A DNA stretch of 8,046 nucleotides from an uncultured Ruminococcus sp. GTDB lineage: Bacteria; Bacillota; Clostridia; Oscillospirales; Acutalibacteraceae. The stretch is from assembly GCA_902767175.1 (NCBI GenBank), contig CACXGH010000057.1, positions 1 to 8,046 of the forward strand, in the 5' to 3' direction. How positions within the stretch are numbered: the stretch's first letter is position 1; every line of letters starts with the position of its first letter. The notes beneath the pieces are model-generated. The model was not told the origin of the DNA, did not search any database, and saw only the letters and a program-made list of their open reading frames with translations. Position numbers and translations under genes: made by a program. Positions 5,600 through 8,046 of this stretch are shown here, in pieces.

Positions 5600-5906
5600 T
5601 CCTATGACGTGCAGTTTTCGGGGTTTTTGAACGAGTTAAAATATATGAACGAAAAGCTGAAAGCTTCGGTTCGGTCTTTGGGGAGGTCTTGTTGGATTTT
5701 AAACTTTCAGGGTATTCACCGAGCGGCGATGATCCGAGGATCCTTTCGTAGTGCTTTGCTTAGCCTGTAACTCACAAAACCGCTGTTTATCATGGTTTGA
5801 AAAAATAAAAAATGAAATTTGAAGATGAGTAAACAAGAGATATTAAGAGAAATATCAAGAAATAAAGAGTTTGAGACAAGCTAAATTAAAAATTTGAAAA
5901 AAACTA
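5600..5906. other. Intergenic region between birA and rplM promoters
   Basis: I find no convincing gene. A 41-codon frame (5645-5770) and a 19-codon frame (5825-5884, MSKQEILREISRNKEFETS) both lack proper ribosome binding sites. A tiny GATCC-GA-GGATC palindrome lies at 5730-5741. From about 5800 the sequence turns very A-rich, and 5884-5905 (runs of A and AAATTT) directly before the rplM -35 resembles an UP element that boosts ribosomal promoters. Confidence 0.5.
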
Positions 5907-5935
5907 TTGACTTGCCGCTGAAACTGTGATATCAT
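5907..5935 (+). promoter_or_regulatory. Promoter of rplM-rpsI
   Basis: TTGACT (5907-5912, five of six), a 17-base spacer and TATCAT (5930-5935, five of six) give a strong housekeeping promoter, with an A/T-rich tract directly upstream. Transcription should begin near 5942. Confidence 0.8.
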
Positions 5936-5941
5936 CTATGT

Positions 5942-5999
5942 TGTGACTTAAGGCAAGTCCTTTTGACGAGCTTTTTGAATAGACATAAAACGGAAATCA
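5942..5999 (+). ncRNA. Probable ribosomal protein L13 leader
   Basis: The leader holds a hairpin GACTT-AAGGC-AAGTC (5945-5959), then GACGAGCTTTTTGAATAGAC (5965-5984), and lies directly before the L13 ribosome binding site. Position and the GACGAGC...TAGAC element resemble the Firmicutes L13 leader (Rfam L13_leader), thought to let L13 repress its own synthesis. The match is from memory and not from a covariance-model search. Confidence 0.5.
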
Positions 6000-6013
6000 G
6001 GGAGGATATTACT

Positions 6014-6439
6014 ATGTCAACTTATATGGCAAAACCGAGCGAAGTTGAGCGCAAGTGGTATGTAGTGGACGCAACGGGTAAGTCACTCGGCCGTCTCGCA
6101 GTACAGGTAGCAGACCTTCTTCGCGGTAAGAATAAGCCTACATTTACACCTCATGTAGACTGCGGTGATTTTGTTATCGTAACAAATATCGAGAAGGCAG
6201 TTCTCACAGGCAAGAAGGCAGAGCAGAAGTTCTATTATCACCACACAGGCTATATCGGTCACATGAAGTCTGTAAGATATGATGAGCTTATGGAAAAGAA
6301 GCCTGAGCTTGCTCTTGAGCTTGCTGTCAAGGGTATGATCCCCGACAACACACTCGGACGCAAGGCTATGACAAGACTTCATGTATATCAGGGCAGCGAG
6401 CATAAGCATGAGGCTCAGCAGCCTATCGTTCTTGAATAA
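6014..6439 (+). CDS. rplM: 50S ribosomal protein L13
   Basis: L13 is an early-assembling protein of the large ribosomal subunit. The 141 residues match the usual ~142. Recognisable are KWYVVDATGKSLGRLA (14-29) near the N-terminus and the family signature region VKGMIPDNTLGRKAMTRLHV (105-124), ending in EAQQP. The ATG at 6014 follows GGGAGGA (6000-6006) by seven bases. The frame is open to a TTG at 5963, but that would put the leader inside the protein and is rejected. Codon use (AAG, CGC/CGT, ATC) differs from the AAA- and ATA-rich znu genes, as expected for a highly expressed gene. It is followed by rpsI after 21 bases. Confidence 0.97.
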   Translation: MSTYMAKPSEVERKWYVVDATGKSLGRLAVQVADLLRGKNKPTFTPHVDCGDFVIVTNIEKAVLTGKKAEQKFYYHHTGYIGHMKSVRYDELMEKKPELALELAVKGMIPDNTLGRKAMTRLHVYQGSEHKHEAQQPIVLE

Positions 6440-6460
6440 TAAGAGAGGAGGCAATAAATT

Positions 6461-6868
6461 ATGGTATCATATGATAAGACACCCTTCTTCTACGGCACAG
6501 GCAGAAGAAAAAGCTCAGTTGCCAGAGTAAGACTTTACAAGGGTACAGGTAAGGTAACTATTAACGACAGAGATATCGACGATTATTTCGGTCTTGAGAC
6601 ACTTAAGCTCATCGTTAGTCAGCCTCTCGCTCTTACAGGCAATGAGGCAACATTCGATGTTGTCTGCACAGTTTCAGGCGGCGGTGTTACAGGTCAGGCA
6701 GGTGCTATCCGTCACGGTATTTCCCGTGCTCTCCTGCAGTATGACAGCGAGAATCTCCGCCCCAGACTCAAGAAGGCAGGCTTCCTTACAAGAGATCCTC
6801 GTATGAAGGAAAGAAAGAAGTACGGTCTCAAAGCAGCCCGTCGTGCTCCGCAGTTCTCAAAGAGATAA
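6461..6868 (+). CDS. rpsI: 30S ribosomal protein S9
   Basis: S9 belongs to the small-subunit head; its basic C-terminal tail reaches the P-site tRNA. The 135 residues include YGTGRRKSSVARV (11-23), the signature GGGVTGQAGAIRHGISRAL (73-91), and the expected end QFSKR (131-135), so the 3' end is intact. GAGGAGG (6445-6451) lies nine bases before the ATG. The gene forms the usual pair with rplM. No terminator stands directly behind it; the first one is nearly 100 bases on, at 6965-7000, beside the integrase gene. Confidence 0.97.
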   Translation: MVSYDKTPFFYGTGRRKSSVARVRLYKGTGKVTINDRDIDDYFGLETLKLIVSQPLALTGNEATFDVVCTVSGGGVTGQAGAIRHGISRALLQYDSENLRPRLKKAGFLTRDPRMKERKKYGLKAARRAPQFSKR

Positions 6869-6935
6869 TGAGCAATATTCAAAAATCCGCTTATTTACTA
6901 TACTTTTCTACAAAATTATACGCTTGATTTGCCCT

Positions 6936-6956
6936 TTTGGTGTGAATTTGGTGTGA
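6936..6956. repeat. Two direct copies of TTTGGTGTGA next to the integrase gene
   Basis: TTTGGTGTGA occurs at 6936-6945 and again at 6947-6956, an 11-base period of about one helical turn. It sits between rpsI and the integrase 3' end. Tn916-class integrases bind short direct repeats (arm-type sites) near element ends, so these may be such sites; that function is inferred. Confidence 0.5.
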
Positions 6957-6964
6957 GTATAACA

Positions 6965-7000
6965 AAAACCACAGATTTTATATCTGTGGTTTTGTTTTTT
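6965..7000. terminator. Two-way terminator between rpsI and the integrase gene
   Basis: AAAACCACAGAT (6965-6976), loop TTTAT, ATCTGTGGTTTT (6982-6993), then GTTTTTT on the plus strand. The stem is also flanked by A on its left side, giving T on the minus strand. The integrase stop (6999-7001) overlaps its edge. It can end both transcripts. Confidence 0.85.
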
Positions 7001-8046
7001 ACTGTGCTAATTTCAATTCGATAATATCAGCGGTCTTTCTTCTTGTAGCATTCAATACATCTGCATAGATGTTGCCTGTTGTGCTTATGTCGGAATGTCC
7101 TAAATGTTCAGATACTACTTTGATGTCCACACCTGCATTTAACAGTAATGTTGCATTGCTATGTCTTAATTTATGGAGAGTCATAAAACTGAATTCAGTA
7201 TCTTTCAAATGTCGTTTGAGAGAGGTGTTCAGGCTGCTTCTGTCCTTGTAATTTCCAAGTCCGCTTGTAAATACCATTTCAGGGTGAGCAAAACTTTTAA
7301 GACTGCATTGTAATTCGAATTGATGTATGCGGTGTTCTTTGAGAAGTTCACAGGCAGTTGTACTCATGTGGATTATCCTTTTACTGCCCTTTGTTTTGGG
7401 AGTAGTCAATATCTTTTTGCCGCCCACATCTGAAAGAGTGTGATTTATGTGTATCTGATTATTATTGAAATCTATATCGCTCCAAGACAGTCCGAGCAAT
7501 TCACCTGAACGCATACCTGTGTAAAGAAGTACCTTTATCATGGTGTTAAAGTCTGAATATCCCTCAAACAATGCCAAAAAACGAGGTAATTCTTCATCTG
7601 TAAGAAATTTACGATTGTTATCTTCACATGCATCTTTTTGCGGTAATATCACGCCGATACAAGGATTTTCTTTGATATATCCCTGTGATACCGCATAATG
7701 AATGATGCTCTGCATTATGGTAAATGCTTTTTTGGCTGTGGACGGTGCAACAGGTTTGTTGTCGCTTTTTTTCATATTGCAAAAAAATTCTGAAAGTACA
7801 GCGGTTGTAATATCGCTGATTTTTTTATTGCCGAAATAATCCATAAATTTACATTCAGCCTGTTTTTCATAGGTGTATGCCGTAATAGGTTTTAATTTGT
7901 TTGGAGCATATACTGTAAAATATTGCTTGCATAAGTCCTTAAACCTCATGTTTTCATCAAGCGACTGCATACCTTTACAATGGTTTTTGAAGTCGTGATA
8001 TGCAGATATTGCGAGCTTATCGCGTTTCTTTTCTGTTGTAGCTGAT
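6999..8046 (-). CDS. Tyrosine-type site-specific integrase (5' end outside window)
   Basis: The enzyme cuts and rejoins DNA to insert or excise a mobile element. The frame is open to the window edge, so the gene is partial: 25 in-frame residues precede the Met at 7970, including KKRDKLAISAYHDFKNHCKG, and look like the end of the N-terminal region. Counting from that Met, a SAM-like core-binding domain covers about 8-105 and the catalytic domain about 120-315. The active-site set is complete: Arg154 (TGMRSGE), Lys194 (TKGSK), His266 and Arg269 (HKLRH), His292 (HLGHSD) and nucleophile Tyr302 (NIYADV). The layout matches Tn916/phage-type integrases. The usual residues before Tyr are T-x-x-x-Y; here it is STTGNIY, a mild variant. 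The enzyme is probably functional if its start is intact. Confidence 0.9.
   Translation of the reverse strand, partial: SATTEKKRDKLAISAYHDFKNHCKGMQSLDENMRFKDLCKQYFTVYAPNKLKPITAYTYEKQAECKFMDYFGNKKISDITTAVLSEFFCNMKKSDNKPVAPSTAKKAFTIMQSIIHYAVSQGYIKENPCIGVILPQKDACEDNNRKFLTDEELPRFLALFEGYSDFNTMIKVLLYTGMRSGELLGLSWSDIDFNNNQIHINHTLSDVGGKKILTTPKTKGSKRIIHMSTTACELLKEHRIHQFELQCSLKSFAHPEMVFTSGLGNYKDRSSLNTSLKRHLKDTEFSFMTLHKLRHSNATLLLNAGVDIKVVSEHLGHSDISTTGNIYADVLNATRRKTADIIELKLAQ

Larger units (their letters stand above)
6869..8046. mobile_element. Probable left end of an integrated element, continuing past the right edge
   Basis: A Tn916-class integrase gene points at the rpsI 3' end, with short direct repeats in the gap. 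In such elements the integrase usually sits at one end with its 3' end near the attachment site, so the rest should lie to the right of 8046. The integrase section is visibly more AT-rich than rplM-rpsI. The exact boundary cannot be placed here, and no second end is in the window. Confidence 0.5.

Noticed and set aside
5645..5884. 41- and 19-codon frames before rplM
   Set aside because: There is no adequate ribosome binding site or recognisable product. The second looks coding-like (MSKQEILREISR) but lies in an A-rich tract that favours such codons.
5963..6013. TTG start for L13 at 5963
   Set aside because: It would translate the conserved leader and ribosome binding site; 141 residues from 6014 is the normal L13 length.
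1..8046. CRISPR array, tRNA or rRNA genes
   Set aside because: No regularly spaced identical repeats and no TTC-G-A tRNA arm or rRNA segments were seen on either strand.

Overview
The window looks like chromosome from a low-to-mid GC Firmicute of the Clostridia, most likely a Ruminococcus-like gut Oscillospiraceae. The basis is the Gram-positive lipoprotein metal-binding protein, strong GGAGG-type ribosome binding sites, TTGACA/TATAAT-type promoters with 17-base spacers, an XRE plus small-membrane-protein pair of Firmicutes type, and a Tn916-class tyrosine integrase. The genus is an inference from style, not from a search.

Layout. Bases 1-875 hold no convincing gene. They are packed with GC-rich inverted repeats, two diverged copies of a ~68-base hairpin-carrying repeat, a very strong terminator (633-683) followed at once by a ribosome binding site and a three-codon ORF, and a second structured stretch (727-797). 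Next, on the minus strand, comes a two-gene unit (1399 to 876): a small three-segment membrane protein and an XRE-family regulator that overlap by ATGA. Its promoter carries a palindromic operator. Divergent from it on the plus strand is a metal-uptake ABC operon, znuA-znuC-znuB (1899-4455). It lies behind a near-consensus Fur-family box, a strong promoter and an unusually long (~235-base) leader. A two-way terminator separates it from the convergent birA (biotin protein ligase/repressor, minus strand, 5497 to 4529). A ~300-base gap follows, then the ribosomal pair rplM-rpsI (6014-6868) with its own strong promoter and a probable L13 leader. Directly after rpsI, an integrase gene runs leftwards and is open to the right edge, so its start lies outside the window. 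It probably marks the left end of an integrated element that extends to the right.

How the parts work together. ZnuA captures a divalent metal outside the membrane, ZnuB carries it across and ZnuC drives transport. A Fur-family repressor (Zur, Fur or similar, not encoded here) probably senses the metal. BirA attaches biotin to carboxylase subunits and its N-terminal winged helix suggests it also represses biotin genes; none of those lie here. L13 and S9 are housekeeping ribosomal proteins co-transcribed as in most bacteria.

The best candidates for something undescribed are the gene-free structured region 1-875, which looks like an orphan leader or decayed element, and the long znu leader with a possible 19-codon upstream ORF. 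The rest is recognisable and fairly ordinary.
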